Below, one piece after another: positions 16,486-29,290 of a stretch of 55,000 nt of DNA (positions are counted from its first letter, which is position 1; every line of letters begins with the position of its first letter). Position numbers and translations under genes: made by a program. Below the pieces are notes generated by a model that worked only from the letters and a program-made list of their open reading frames with translations, was not told the origin of the DNA and did not search any database. Source of the stretch: Neocallimastix lanati (nom. inval.). Lineage: Eukaryota > Neocallimastigomycota > Neocallimastigomycetes > Neocallimastigales > Neocallimastigaceae. The stretch lies in NCBI GenBank assembly GCA_016946835.1, contig JACVTC010000148.1, forward strand, positions 1 through 55,000. Reading direction: 5' to 3'.

Positions 16486-17685
16486 ATGAGAAATACTACA
16501 AAAAAATCAAGCAAAAAAAATATTAGCCCAAATGTTATGGATATATCTTTTCCATACGCAAGTCAAACAGCAATTGTTCGTTCAGTTCAATTTGATGAAT
16601 ATTATCAAGATTATTTAATAAATGAAACAAAGAATCAATTTAAACAAATTTTTGGTAAATTTTGAATTTTAAGATTTATATAAATAATAGAATTGTATTA
16701 ATGAATTATAAATAACATTCAATTAATATTAATTCAAATTTATTAAAGAAATTAAGAATTAATTAATTCATATAATTTATATTTTAAAAATATATTTTTA
16801 ATTAGGAATAAGAAAATTCATTAAATATGAAAATAATATAGCTTTAATTAGTCGTTTTCTTTATTATATATTAACATCTATATTGGGTACTTATTCATTT
16901 AATAATAATAATCTAATAAAAATAAGTTTATAATAATTATTTTTTATTCCCATTAAATTAATAAATAATATAGGAAGTCAAACTCTCGGAGAAGAATATT
17001 GTGAACTCATACCAATTAATAATTTGAACAATACACCTTCATCAAAACTTGTACATAAAAAATTTTTGAAATATTTATATTAAATTAAGAAATTTATATT
17101 AAATACATGAACTAATTATTCATATATATATTAATGAAAGACAAAAATATATATAATATTGCTTCATGTTGGTTTCCCACAATTTATATCCTTTTTTTTG
17201 AATAAATTACAAAAAGCAACTAAAAATCAAACTACACTTTCAAAAGGTATAAAATTATGTAATAAAAATTTACATTATATAAATTTAAAATATAAATTTC
17301 AAATATTTAAAATATATATATATAACTTTATTATTAAAAAATTTTATATAAAAAAATTAAACTTATTTAAAGATGTTAAACCAACTAAAAAAGATACCCT
17401 TAAACGAATAACTCATAATCAAATACCAAAATTGAAGATATTATTTGAAAAATATATTTATGCTGTTCATATTTCTTTATTTTATATTAATGGACGATAC
17501 TATGAAATATCAAAACGAATGTTTAATAATAGATATGTAAGTAAAGTATATATATGCATATATGCATATAATATTTTACATATTAATGTAAATATTTCCA
17601 TATTTTTGATTTTTTTTTAAATGTTAAAACTTATTTTTTTCTTTTATTTATATATCTATTTCATTATTTCATTATTTATTTGTTC

Positions 17686-17733
<48 letters not shown>

Positions 17734-18382
17734 TATTCTCAAGACAACTCCAAAAAAATGAAGATAAAAATAAATATGAAGCATTGGGATATATTATTTT
17801 ATTTGAGATATTTATAAAATTAATCAAAAATGCAAAAAGTATTGTATTAAATAAAGGTGAAAGCGAAGATGATGAAAAGTAATTATATATATAAGTTTTT
17901 TCTAATGAATAATTCAATATTATATTTAGTGGAACATTTTTTATATAATACTACATATAGAAATGAAAATATTCCTGAACAGTATAATAAATTACCAGAG
18001 GGTGAAAAAACATTAAGAAAATGTACTTTATGTTTAGAATTTTGTAAAGATATATCTGTAACAAATTGTGGACACGTTTTTTGCTGGTTAATATATTAAA
18101 TATTTATATATATAATATATATACTGTTGTATTGATTTATATTATTGATTTATATTATTTAATTTAATTACATTTATAGGAATTGTATTTGTGAATGGTG
18201 CCAAAAAAAGGTTTATTCAAATATGTTTTTATAAAATTTAGCAAATATATTTATTATATAAAATTAATGTTTATATTAAATTTTTATTTAATATTTATAT
18301 ATATTTATATAAATAGAATGAATGTCCATTATGTAGACAGCATATTCAACTATCTCAATTATATAGAATTTATAATTATTAA
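16486..18382 (+). CDS. PEX10: Peroxin-10 (PEX10), peroxisomal RING-finger E3 ubiquitin ligase, 8 exons
   Basis: Encodes 366 residues in exons 16486-16654, 16806-16886, 16974-17050, 17141-17536, 17733-17856, 17930-18086, 18180-18210 and 18317-18382. PEX10 acts with PEX2 and PEX12 in the peroxisomal membrane to ubiquitinate the receptor PEX5. Family signatures in order are FPYASQTAIVRSVQFDEYY (N-terminal), SRFLYYILTSILGSQTLGEE, HISLFYINGRYYEISKRM (the family's LFY..G.YY..SKR) and GYIILFEIFIKL. A C-terminal C3HC4 RING runs from about residue 314 to 351 (CTLC, TNCGHVFCWNC, CPLC). Hydrophobic helices precede the RING. The exon 5/6 junction is the least certain: I used GTGAAA...TTTAG (73 bp), the only choice I found that keeps the frame. 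PEX2/PEX12 are less likely because the N-terminal motif is PEX10-like. Confidence 0.92.
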
Positions 18383-18841
18383 TTCAACATTATTTAATTA
18401 TATGATTTTAACTATATTTTATTGTTAATTTCATTTTTATTTTTGTTATTAACATCTTTATTGTTTTATTTTTGTTATCTTATTACACAAACAAACAAGC
18501 AAACAAATAAATCAAAAAAAATAAAAAATTTTATTAAACACAATACAAAAATATATATATATAAAAAAAGGAAAATAAACTAATTTTAATTTAATAAAAA
18601 ATTAATATTAAAAATAATGTCAATAATAATAATAATAGTAAATAAATAGAAATACATTGAAATATTATAAACTATTATATTTATATAATTTTAATTTTAT
18701 ATATTTTTTATATATTTATTATTATGTGTTTAATATTAATACAGTATTATTAATATCTTTATATTTTCTTTTTCAATATTATTTCAATGAAATTATTTAA
18801 ATATATTTGTAGTGATAATAGTAGAAAATAAAACTTATTAA

Positions 18842-18923
<82 letters not shown>

Positions 18924-19089
18924 TATCTATTTATCTATTTATCTATTTATCTATTTATCAATCTGTTTTATTTATTTAATAAAGTCTATAATTAATATTT
19001 TTTTTATATGTTATTGTTATTATTTATTATATTTGGTAATTTTATTTTAATATCCTTTATAATTAAAAAAAAAATAAAATAAAATAAAA

Positions 19090-19120
<31 letters not shown>

Positions 19121-19200
19121 AAAATGTATTCTTATTTATTAATTATATATTAAAGAAAAATTCCCTCTTATCTATTTATTTATATTAATAAAAATATTTT
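18383..19200. other. Convergent intergenic region with (TTA)n and (ATTT/ATCT)n arrays
   Basis: Spacer between the tails of PEX10 and the gene at 19201-22725. It contains (TTA)n at about 18841-18920, running into TATCTATTT repeats to about 18960, and an (AAAT)n tract near 19085-19120. No gene is seen. Confidence 0.65.
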
Positions 19201-22200
19201 TTAATTTCTAACCTTACTCTTAGAATTTTTAAATATATTATACCACTTCGAACTTTTCTTTGTTTTAATATTTTTTCCTTTTTCAATAATTTCTGTTTTA
19301 TTATTTTGAATTGATCTACAGTTGCTATGAATGGTATCATCACTACTATAATTATTATTACGATTCTTTGAGAAATCAATGTTATTTATTGATGAACTTG
19401 GATAAGATTTTGAAATTTCTATAGAATTATTAATTGTTTCTTCAGAATCAACGATATTGTTAGATTTAATATTCAATTTATCATTTTTGTCTTTTACTTT
19501 ATCATTTTTGGTTGCCTTTTTCTTTTTATCAAATTGCTTCTTTGATTTAATCAACGTAAGTACTTTTTTAATAATATTTGCTTTTTTATAATTATGCTGA
19601 TAAACTACGAGAGTTTTATTCGAATCTGCTCCAATATTATTCTCATTAACTTTAAAATTTACATAAAATATAAAATCATATAAAATATATATATATATAT
19701 GTATATATATATATGATTTATTAAATATTTATTTATTAATTTATTTATTTACACATTTATTATTATCATTATTACCTTTTTCAGATGTATCATTATCATT
19801 AATATCATAATTAGATGATAACGAGTATACAGAATCTTTGTCACTATAATTATTAATAATACCAGATTGATTAAACCCATCATATATATTATCATTTTCT
19901 TTAAATGAATTTGATGATTTTTGTAAATAAATATCTTTTATCTTTCTGTTAGTATCATTATGGATGAAATCAGTACTACCATTAGAATTAATGTTTCTTG
20001 CAATATTTCGTTTAGTTTTTGATACAGATTCAAGTGAATACTTTACATTATCAATATTATAACAATTGCTATTGCTAGTTATTTCTTTTATGCTGCTTAT
20101 ACTACTAATGTGACTATGTTTTCTATAACTGTATGAATTTATATTAGTATTAATATTTCCATTATTTACACTCATATTTATACCTGATGGTCTGATGACA
20201 TTTATTGATATATCATTCATTATCATACTTCTATTATTTTTAATATTTTTATTATTAGAACTAACATTAAGATTACTATTATTTATATTACTGATATTCA
20301 TATTGCTGTTGTTTGTATTTGTATAATTTCCATTATTTATAGAATTCATTATCATATTACTATTACTCTTATTAATATTATAATATGAATTTCCACTACT
20401 GACATTTGCATTACTAGGAAATATATATTTAGAAATGAATGATGATTTTTCTTTGGGAAAAAGACGTTGAGAAGAATTAATAGAAGGTAAAGGTTCAATA
20501 TTGTATTGGTTATTTTGCTTATTAAAGATAATATGTGCCAGAGGTTGAGAATATGAATATTTATGATTTGATTCTGTTAATGTATGACAATTTCTTAATT
20601 TTGATGGACTATTTGAAGAAAATAGATTTTGAAATGACTTACTCTTTTCGTATCTCTCATTGTATGTTGAACTATGTAAGTTATTATTAATTGAATCGAC
20701 TGGTTGATATGATAAAAGATTATTATTAGAATTTCTTGTATTTCTTGATGAGAAATCATAACTTGCTTTTTTAGAATGATGTTGTAAATAGATTCCTTTC
20801 TTTTTGTATGTTTTTAACTTTATGGATATCATTGAATTGCTAATGTTTTTATCTGTTTTATAATGTTTACTGAGATGAGGTTGAAGATTAATTAAAGCTT
20901 TATCTTTTAATGATTGGAATCGCTCATTACCAATTAAATTCTTTATATCAGATGCTTGCTGGAATAAACATTTGATAAAAATAGTACGTAAAATAATATC
21001 ATTATGTTGCTTCATTTGACAATATTTTAAATTTGAATTGCAATTAAATATGGTTTTATGTTCATTGGTACCCATAACTTCTCTATTAAATTCGAAATTT
21101 AATGGCTCTAAAACTTGGTATTTTTTGTCTAATGAGAGAGAGTGGAAAATTTTATTTTTTAATGGTCGATTAATTATATCATTATTTTGTGGATTATTTT
21201 GTGTTTCATCAATCATTTTAAATGGAGGTAAGCAGTATCCATGAACTAAAGGTTCTCTAGTAATACGACGTTTTAGCCAAGTTCGTACTGAATTACTTTC
21301 TGGATATTGACTCATAGCTAATTTATAGAATACAATTTGTTCTAAGTCTTTATTACAATCAATAAGATATTTTAATTGAAGAAGGTAATAACGTAATCTA
21401 AATAATGATTGGCCATATTCATTAAGTATGTATACACTCTCATTTTCTTTTTCAGATTTCTTTTTTTCTAGAAGAGATAAATCATCATTTGGAGTTTTAT
21501 TATCTTTATTTTTTATTGATGTCTGAATAGTACTTTCTTTAATAATAGAAATATTACTATTAACAGCAGTTGTACTAGAGAATACTGAATCTAAATCACT
21601 TTTTTTTGTTTTTTCTTTATTATCTCCTTTTATAAAATCATCATTAAAGTTCTGTTTATTCCCCATGTTTTTTAAAATTAAATTTCCATCCTTAATAGAA
21701 TTATTAACTTTATCACTATTAATTAATTCTTTTTCTTTATTCTCTTCATAGCTTTTCTCTAATATATTACCTTCACCAACTTCATTTTTCATTAATTTAC
21801 TATCTGGGAATTCATCTGTTAAAATATCTTTATTTGAAAAGGTTATCAATTATATTTAGTTTCAATTCAATATATTATATTAATAATATTTTTTTTTTTA
21901 AATATATATATTTATATTGTATTTTATCTAGTATTTTTTATTTTATTTCATTAATTTAATTACTTTTTTTTTTAATTTTAGCAATGATTATTTTTATTAA
22001 TATATACCTTCATCTGAAAGTACATTAGAATTAAAAAGACTTCGATTTGACGAGTTAACGAATGGATTTTGTTTTTCTTTTGAAAAATTTACAAATTTCA
22101 CATTAAGAGGAACTGAAATTGGTGGAATTAAAACTGAAGTACTTAAATTTCTTAATATTTTTTTTTTTGATGATGGTGAAGACGAATTATTACTTTGTAA

Positions 22201-22725
22201 ATTAATTTGATAATCTGATTTAAATTTTCGTAATTCCTTAGAATTATATATTAGTTGATTATTATCTTCTGGATTTAAAGAGATATTAGCATTAAAATAT
22301 TCAAAATTTATAGATTTCGATTTAAATTCGTTTTTTTCTTTTAATGATTCTAAAGATGAAAATTTTTTGGCTAATGTATGAATATTTGCATCATTTTCCT
22401 TTTCTTTCGTTATAAGCTTTTTTTTATTTTTTGCAAATTCCTTAAAATCACCTGTTTCACCTTGATTAGGATGAACTTTTATACTATCATTTTTTTTACT
22501 ACAGCAGACAGCTTTAAACTCATGATCTCCATCCTCATTATCGTCAGAATTTATATCAAAAGATTTATTAGTTAAATAGAAATGATTAATTTGTTGGATA
22601 TTTTCATCGGAATCATCGAAATAATTGAAATGCTGATTATTTGTAATTCCGAACTTTTGAGTATCCAATTCATCAAATATCCATGACAAAACGTTAATAG
22701 CATTAGTTTCAGATGATGTTTCCAT
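19201..22725 (-). CDS. Hypothetical large Asn/Ser-rich protein, 3 exons
   Basis: Proposed exons 22725-22008, 21827 (or 21815)-19755 and 19649-19201 give about 1,079 residues in phase; no family is recognised. The N-terminal exon begins METSSETNAINVLSWIFDEL and is acidic. Exon 2 holds the only compact, conserved-looking block, including YILNEYGQSLFRLRYYLLQL, FYKLAMSQYPESNSVRTWLK and TREPLVHGYCLPPF. It is followed by a long Asn/Ser/Ile-rich region with little complexity. Exon 3 ends in a Lys-rich tail with VVYQHNYKKANIIKKVLTL, then KKQFDKKKKATKND. Joining exon 1 to exon 2 is supported by phase, although two acceptors fit (AATAAAG or TTAACAG, 12 bp apart). The exon 2/3 donor (GTGTAA) is less certain, and the gene could instead be two transcription units. 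Confidence 0.55.
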
Positions 22726-24129
<1,404 letters not shown>

Positions 24130-25866
24130 CATATAAATTCTATTAACAAAATAGGCATAATTATGAACCATAAATTCCTGACTCTTAAAAAGATTCTTAG
24201 CCAAATAATCCTTTACCAGAAAAACAAATTGGAATTTTAAATTACTATAAAATCTACTCATTATGTCAATTTATGAAAGACTAATAAAACTGATTTATCA
24301 GTTGAATTGATCAAGATTGTAAAATTGAAGAAATGTGTAAAAATATAAAATACTTGAAAAAAGAGAATTAGTACAAGTAAAATAAAACTCAAAAAATATA
24401 ATAATAATAATTTAATAGAGAAAAACAAGCTTAAGTCTACATAAGAACAAATCATTGATCTTCATATTCTTATAGAAACTCTTAATTTAAATAATAAGTT
24501 GATATTTTAATAAATAAAACTCTAGACTATTAATAATGTACTATATTTATACATAAAGAAATTTACTATATGATAAACTATTTCCACTCCTTGAATATAC
24601 AAAACCTAATTTAATAATGTACATAACAAAGATATAAACAATTATATATTAAATAATGAATTTTATTAAACCACAGAAATAGATCATATTATTTAAAGTA
24701 TAGTTATTTTAATGCGTATTTACACATACCAAATGAGTATATATATATAAACAGAAATAAGAGAGGAAACTATATGTCAGTGATCTCATACAAAGTAATT
24801 TTAAATATAATATCCTAAATATTCCAAAAAGAATAGTAGAGTTACAGCAATAATATATAATTAATGTAGAATAAATATATATTTCAAATTACTCAAAAAT
24901 AAATAATATTATAATTAGTATTTTACTAATCAATCTCCCAAAATATTTCACCAAAATATGCTACAATCTGTTTTCATCAAAGAAGCATAGATAGCAAATC
25001 ATTTATATAACAAGTTTAACGAATATGCTTAATAAATACTGTTTAACAACAAAGCGGATATTTAAAGAAGGATTCCATATAAACAATAGAGATGCTAAGA
25101 GTGAAATGAACATATTATACAATAATTGAATACTTAACGTGAAATGGGTATATTTAATAATATTTCATATCGTGGTATAACTTAGGGTGAAATGCGTGTA
25201 TCTGATGAGGAAGAGGCTTTATAGAGTGTAAAATTTGATGAGTATCCAATCCATAACAACTGCTAAAAATCAAGTTTTATCCAAAAACATTAAAGGTCTA
25301 TTCATTTATCCACAAAACGTAATTATAATAGGGTAATTTAAACTTATAGTTAAAATTAGCTAATATATTTTATTAATAAATTAATGAATGAATTAAATTT
25401 TAATTATAGTTCATAGTTTAGAAATATTTAAATAGTTTAGAAATCTGAAGCACTCATATTCACCTGAAAACCAAATCATTCTTTTAGAATGGCTAGGTTT
25501 GAGGGGGAATGTTAGAATATGTGAAATACATGAAAAATAAGTTTCAAACATATTGTAATATAAAGAATTTATAAGTCTCAATGTGTTAATAAAAATACAT
25601 TTAATATAGAATAATTAAATGCTATAGTAACTCTTCATCATATATTCTATTAATAAAATTGACATAATTATAAACCATAAGTAGCGCCAATGCAGAGAAA
25701 CTGTAAGGCAGTCCAACAGGGATATCACCACCTACTAAGTAGAAAGTTAGATAAGGGCTCCAGTAACAAACCATTGTGTGTCTACGGATGTGCAGCTGGG
25801 GAGAAATCCTACTACGGTCGTTAAAAAACAAATAAAAAAAAATAAACTATAAATTCCTGACTCTTA
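24130..25866 (+). mobile_element. Decayed copia-like LTR retrotransposon (5' LTR remnant, degenerate interior, 3' LTR)
   Basis: A polypurine tract (TTTGAGGGGGAA, ending at about 25509) is followed directly by TGTTAGAATATG, the usual arrangement at the start of a 3' LTR in Ty1/copia elements. The distal LTR sequence (from about 25639, with TTCTATTAA, ATAATTAT, then AAATTCCTGACTCTTAA at 25851-25867) recurs at 24130-24188 as the end of the 5' LTR. The 5' LTR start is missing or destroyed near a trinucleotide tract. The roughly 1.3-kb interior has no intact frame, so the element is dead or non-autonomous. A short in-frame NNKADI just before a stop near 25050 is reminiscent of the ADI.TK motif in copia RNase H but is not proof. 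Confidence 0.6.
25681..25842 (+). mobile_element. Nested 162-bp poly(A)-tailed insertion (SINE-like) within the 3' LTR
   Basis: Interrupts the 3' LTR. The uninterrupted LTR order is known from the 5' copy at 24130-24188 (ATGAACCATAAATTCCTGAC). Here the LTR is split after TAAACCATAA (25671-25680) and resumes with TAAACTATAA (25843-25852), a 10-bp target-site duplication with one mismatch. The insert is GC-richer, begins GTAGCGCCAATG, has no good frame and ends in AAAAAACAAATAAAAAAAA. A segment AACAGGGATATCACCACCTA resembles CAGGGACAATATCCACCTA in the 26.3-kb element, so the two may be related. Inference: target-primed retroposition, later than the LTR insertion. Confidence 0.65.
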
Positions 25867-25904
25867 ATAATTATTATTATAATTATTTATTATTATTATT
25901 ATTA

Positions 25905-25958
<54 letters not shown>
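25865..25958. repeat. (TTA)n microsatellite at the LTR end
   Basis: ATT/TTA repeats with one ATC interruption directly follow the 3' LTR sequence and end at a GC-containing string (GCCGATTATCGGC, itself a short inverted repeat). Confidence 0.85.
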
Positions 25959-26336
25959 GCCGATTATCGGCAGAAAGATACATAGACAAAATAGCACCTT
26001 TAATACTGTTTTTTTTAAAAAATTATTATTAACACTTTATTTAAGAAAATACAATTAAAAAATTATTATTATTAACACTTTATTTAAGAAAATACATTTT
26101 AAAAAGTATAACAATTGTTTTTATAAATACATAAAATAAATTACGAATAAATATATGTGATGTCATATATTAGAATAAATTATAAACATTTTTATATTAA
26201 ATTAAGTTTATATCATTATTAATATATATATATATTTTTGAAATTTATACAATAAAAATGCTATAAAATAGTTAAAAATAGAAATCTCAATAATATCTTA
26301 ATGTAAATTAAAAATAAATTTATTATAAACAAAGTG
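25959..26336. other. AT-rich spacer with a short direct duplication
   Basis: About 26018-26097 holds two copies of a block containing AAAAATTATTATTAACACTT followed by TATTTAAGAAAATACA, a local tandem duplication. No gene is seen. Confidence 0.5.
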
Positions 26337-26596
26337 CTGGTACGAATCTATTTGGGTTAGGTTATACTGACCTAGCTTCAAAGATAAGTTAGGAACTGGA
26401 AAAGCATTCCGAGACAAAGAAAATTCTCAGTAATATTATACATATTAGAGTCCCAATACTGAACATTCAGTAAAAATGTCCAGCAGGGACAATATCCACC
26501 TATGCGAAAGCATACGGAAGTGTTGTGACTACCTCAATATTCCCATGCCTTCAGGAAGGGAGGCTGTAAATAAGAGCGGTACACACCGGAAGTAAA

Positions 26597-26614
<18 letters not shown>
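26337..26614 (+). mobile_element. SINE-like element, copy 2 (plus strand), poly(A)-tailed
   Basis: Homologous to the minus-strand segment 11333-11600 over its full length, ending CACACCGGAAGT plus a poly(A) of about 22 (26593-26614). Near its 5' end GGTACGAATCT (26339-26349) resembles a tRNA/Pol III B box (GGTTCGAATCC). No A box is recognisable upstream, so a tRNA-derived head is only a suggestion. There is no open frame. It lies about 220 bp upstream of the DIM1 start codon and could supply promoter sequence there. Confidence 0.8.
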
Positions 26615-26628
<14 letters not shown>

Positions 26629-26835
26629 ATACTTTTTATAGTTAATTTTTTATAATAATTATTTATCCAAATTAAATTTTATCATTATAAAAAAAAATTA
26701 TATATATTAATAATCAATAAATCACATGATATATTTTATTTATGCATTATATTTATAATAATTCTTTTTTACTGTATAAAAAAAATTAAATAAAATAAAA
26801 TAAAAATTATATTAAAATTATAGAAAAAAAAAAAA

Positions 26836-27330
26836 ATGGTAATTAGCAATTGAAATTTAAATTATAATAATGAATTAAATGAATCATGGAAATAGTAGAC
26901 ATTTATATTTATTATAATAATACATTTTAATTTCAAAATTTTTTTTATTGTATTGTTTTTTTTCAGTCATACTTTTTACCACATCTTCATTCTGGCTGGC
27001 ATGTTGACCAAGCAATTTTAAATGAAGAAGAAAGAGTTGTCGTAATAAGATTTGGTCATGATTGGGTAAGTTTTTAAGGAAAAGCTGATCTTTATTTTCA
27101 TTATTTTATTGCCTTATTTATTAAATTTACTTTTTTTTTTTTTTTTATTTTATGATAAATCAATTTTATTTAAATTTCTGAATTAATTGTATAATTAAAA
27201 TAATTAACTTACTCATATATGCATTTTAGATTAATATATAGAATAATCTTTTTAATTAAATAATAATAAAAAGTGAGATTCAATTTAAAAATAAAGATAA
27301 TTAAATTTTAAGTAAAAAATAAAATGTACT

Positions 27331-27377
<47 letters not shown>

Positions 27378-27969
27378 ATAATATGAATTTAAATTGGAAA
27401 GGATCCAACATGTATGAAAATGGATGAAATTTTATACTCAATTTGTGAAAAAGTCAAGAATTTTGCAGTCATTTATTTAACAGATATTACTGAAGTTCCA
27501 GATTTCAATAAAATGTATGAATTGTATGATCCATGTACTGTTATGTTTTGTATGTATTAATGAAAATAATAATAATAATTAATTAATTTAATAATTTCAA
27601 TTTAAATAAAAAATAATAATCTTTATAAATTATTTAATACTGTAATATAAAATATAAAGTCTATCGTAATAAACATATTATGATTGATTTGGGTACTGGT
27701 AACAATAATAAGATTAATTGGGCACTTGAGGTATAAATAAAATAATTTAAAAATGAAACATTTGTTTTCTTATAATTTTAAATTAATTATGAATATTTTT
27801 TAATTTAAAATAAAATGACTTTTCTTTTAAATATATATATAAATATATTTAATTTAAAAAGGACAAACAAGAAATGATAGATATTGTTGAAACAGTATAT
27901 CGAGGTGCAAGAAAGGGTCGCGGTCTTGTTGTTTCTCCAAAAGATTATTCTACCAAGTACAAGTATTAG
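26836..27969 (+). CDS. DIM1: DIM1/TXNL4A, U4/U6.U5 tri-snRNP 15-kDa thioredoxin-like protein, 5 exons
   Basis: Small thioredoxin-fold spliceosomal protein of the U5 snRNP, essential for pre-mRNA splicing in characterised eukaryotes. Exons: 26836-26838, 26967-27065, 27402-27549, 27660-27730 and 27862-27969, giving 142 residues, the usual length of the family. Nearly every position follows the universal sequence: LPHLHSGWHVDQAI, VVVIRFGHDWDPTCMKMDE, FAVIYLTDITEVPDFNKMYE, DPCTVMF, NKHIMIDLGTGNNNKINWA, VYRGARKGRGLVVSP and KDYSTKY. The first coding exon is only the ATG, followed at once by a GTAATT donor. The next exon opens with SYFLPHL after a TTTTTTTCAG acceptor. A poly(T) of about 40 lies in intron 2. 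Upstream of the ATG is a poly(A) leader. Confidence 0.97.
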
Positions 27970-28135
27970 AATGTTTTATATTCAATTCTAATACAAAAAT
28001 GAGAATTTTTAATATATTTAAACAATACAAAAATCATTTTCTTTTCAATATCTATTATAAATTCTGAAAAGACTATATTTTTTATCTTTAATAATTATAT
28101 ATTTATAAAGATTTTATTTAAAGAATTGTTGAAAA

Positions 28136-28221
<86 letters not shown>

Positions 28222-28792
28222 TGAAGTAATAAAAAAAAAAAAAAAAAAAAAAAATTTCTTAAAAAGTTATTTAGATATTAAATAAAAAATGTGTTATATA
28301 ATTAATACACTTTCTTTTTTATTAATAAACAGTTGGAAGTTAAAACAAACAAGCAAACAAATAAACAAACAAACAAAAAAAAAAAAAAAAAAAAAAAAAC
28401 TGTTTTTGTAAATTTTTAGGAAGTTGATAAGAGTTGGTATTTTATGGTTTATAACTAAGTCAATTTTATAACTTTATATGAATTCTTTTAATTTGATTAA
28501 ATATCGTAAAAATAATTTTCTTAAATTTATTTTGTAATCTAATGATTTCCCCCTTAAGCTATATGTATTTAATTTTGTTACATTGTTAGTGTTGAATGCA
28601 TCTAAGTCATCTCATATAATATATAAGATGTATAGATACCGTTTGTATGATGGAAAACTTTTCTCTTGAAAGGAGATATTATGCCATCTCAATTTATGAA
28701 TACAAAATACCTCATATATATTGGGGGATTTATATTCACTTTCAATTATAAATTGTTTTATAGATTATTGCTAACATTTATATATTTTAACT

Positions 28793-28855
<63 letters not shown>

Positions 28856-29164
28856 AGATAACTATTAAAATAAACTATTAATGATTATATATATCGGTGT
28901 ATTTGATAAATAATAATTTTTTAATTATTTTTGTAATAATTAAAAGATTATTACAAAAAACCTGTAATTGATGCTTGTCTCTTATTCATTTTATGTTCTT
29001 ATTTTAAAATTTCAAAGATAACCGTAATTCCCCCCTTCCATAAAAAAAAAAAATAAAAAAATAAAATAAAAAAATAAAATAAAAAAATAAAATAAAAAAA
29101 TAAAATAAAAAAATAAAATAAAAAAATAAAATAAAAAAAATAAAATAAAAAAATAAAAAAAGAT

Positions 29165-29203
<39 letters not shown>

Positions 29204-29290
29204 TTTTAGAAACAAATATTTAGGTTTGAAGAAAAATGAAAATTATAAATTCCAAAAAATATTGTTAAATTGTGTAATACTAAATAAAAA
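27970..29290. other. Convergent intergenic DNA with microsatellites and a GC-richer patch
   Basis: Contains (TAA)n at about 28138-28218, poly(A) runs, an AAAC/AAAT short repeat (28340-28375), poly(T) near 28817-28854 and AAATAAA repeats at 29041-29165. A GC-richer patch at 28400-28750 and the CCCCCCTTCC string at 29030 may be old element remnants, but I cannot delimit one. No gene is seen. Confidence 0.5.

Noticed and set aside
17159-17620. Apparent separate 153-codon gene
   Set aside because: It is PEX10 exon 4 (17141-17536) read through its GTAAGT donor into the intron.
25622-25831. Minus-strand 69-codon frame with reasonable-looking composition
   Set aside because: It runs across the junction of the LTR and the nested insertion, so it cannot be an ancestral gene; no family resemblance.
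28540-29045. Possible LTR element between TTCCCCC (28548) and CCCCCCTTCC (29030)
   Set aside because: No pair of matching terminal repeats and no TG...CA ends could be found.
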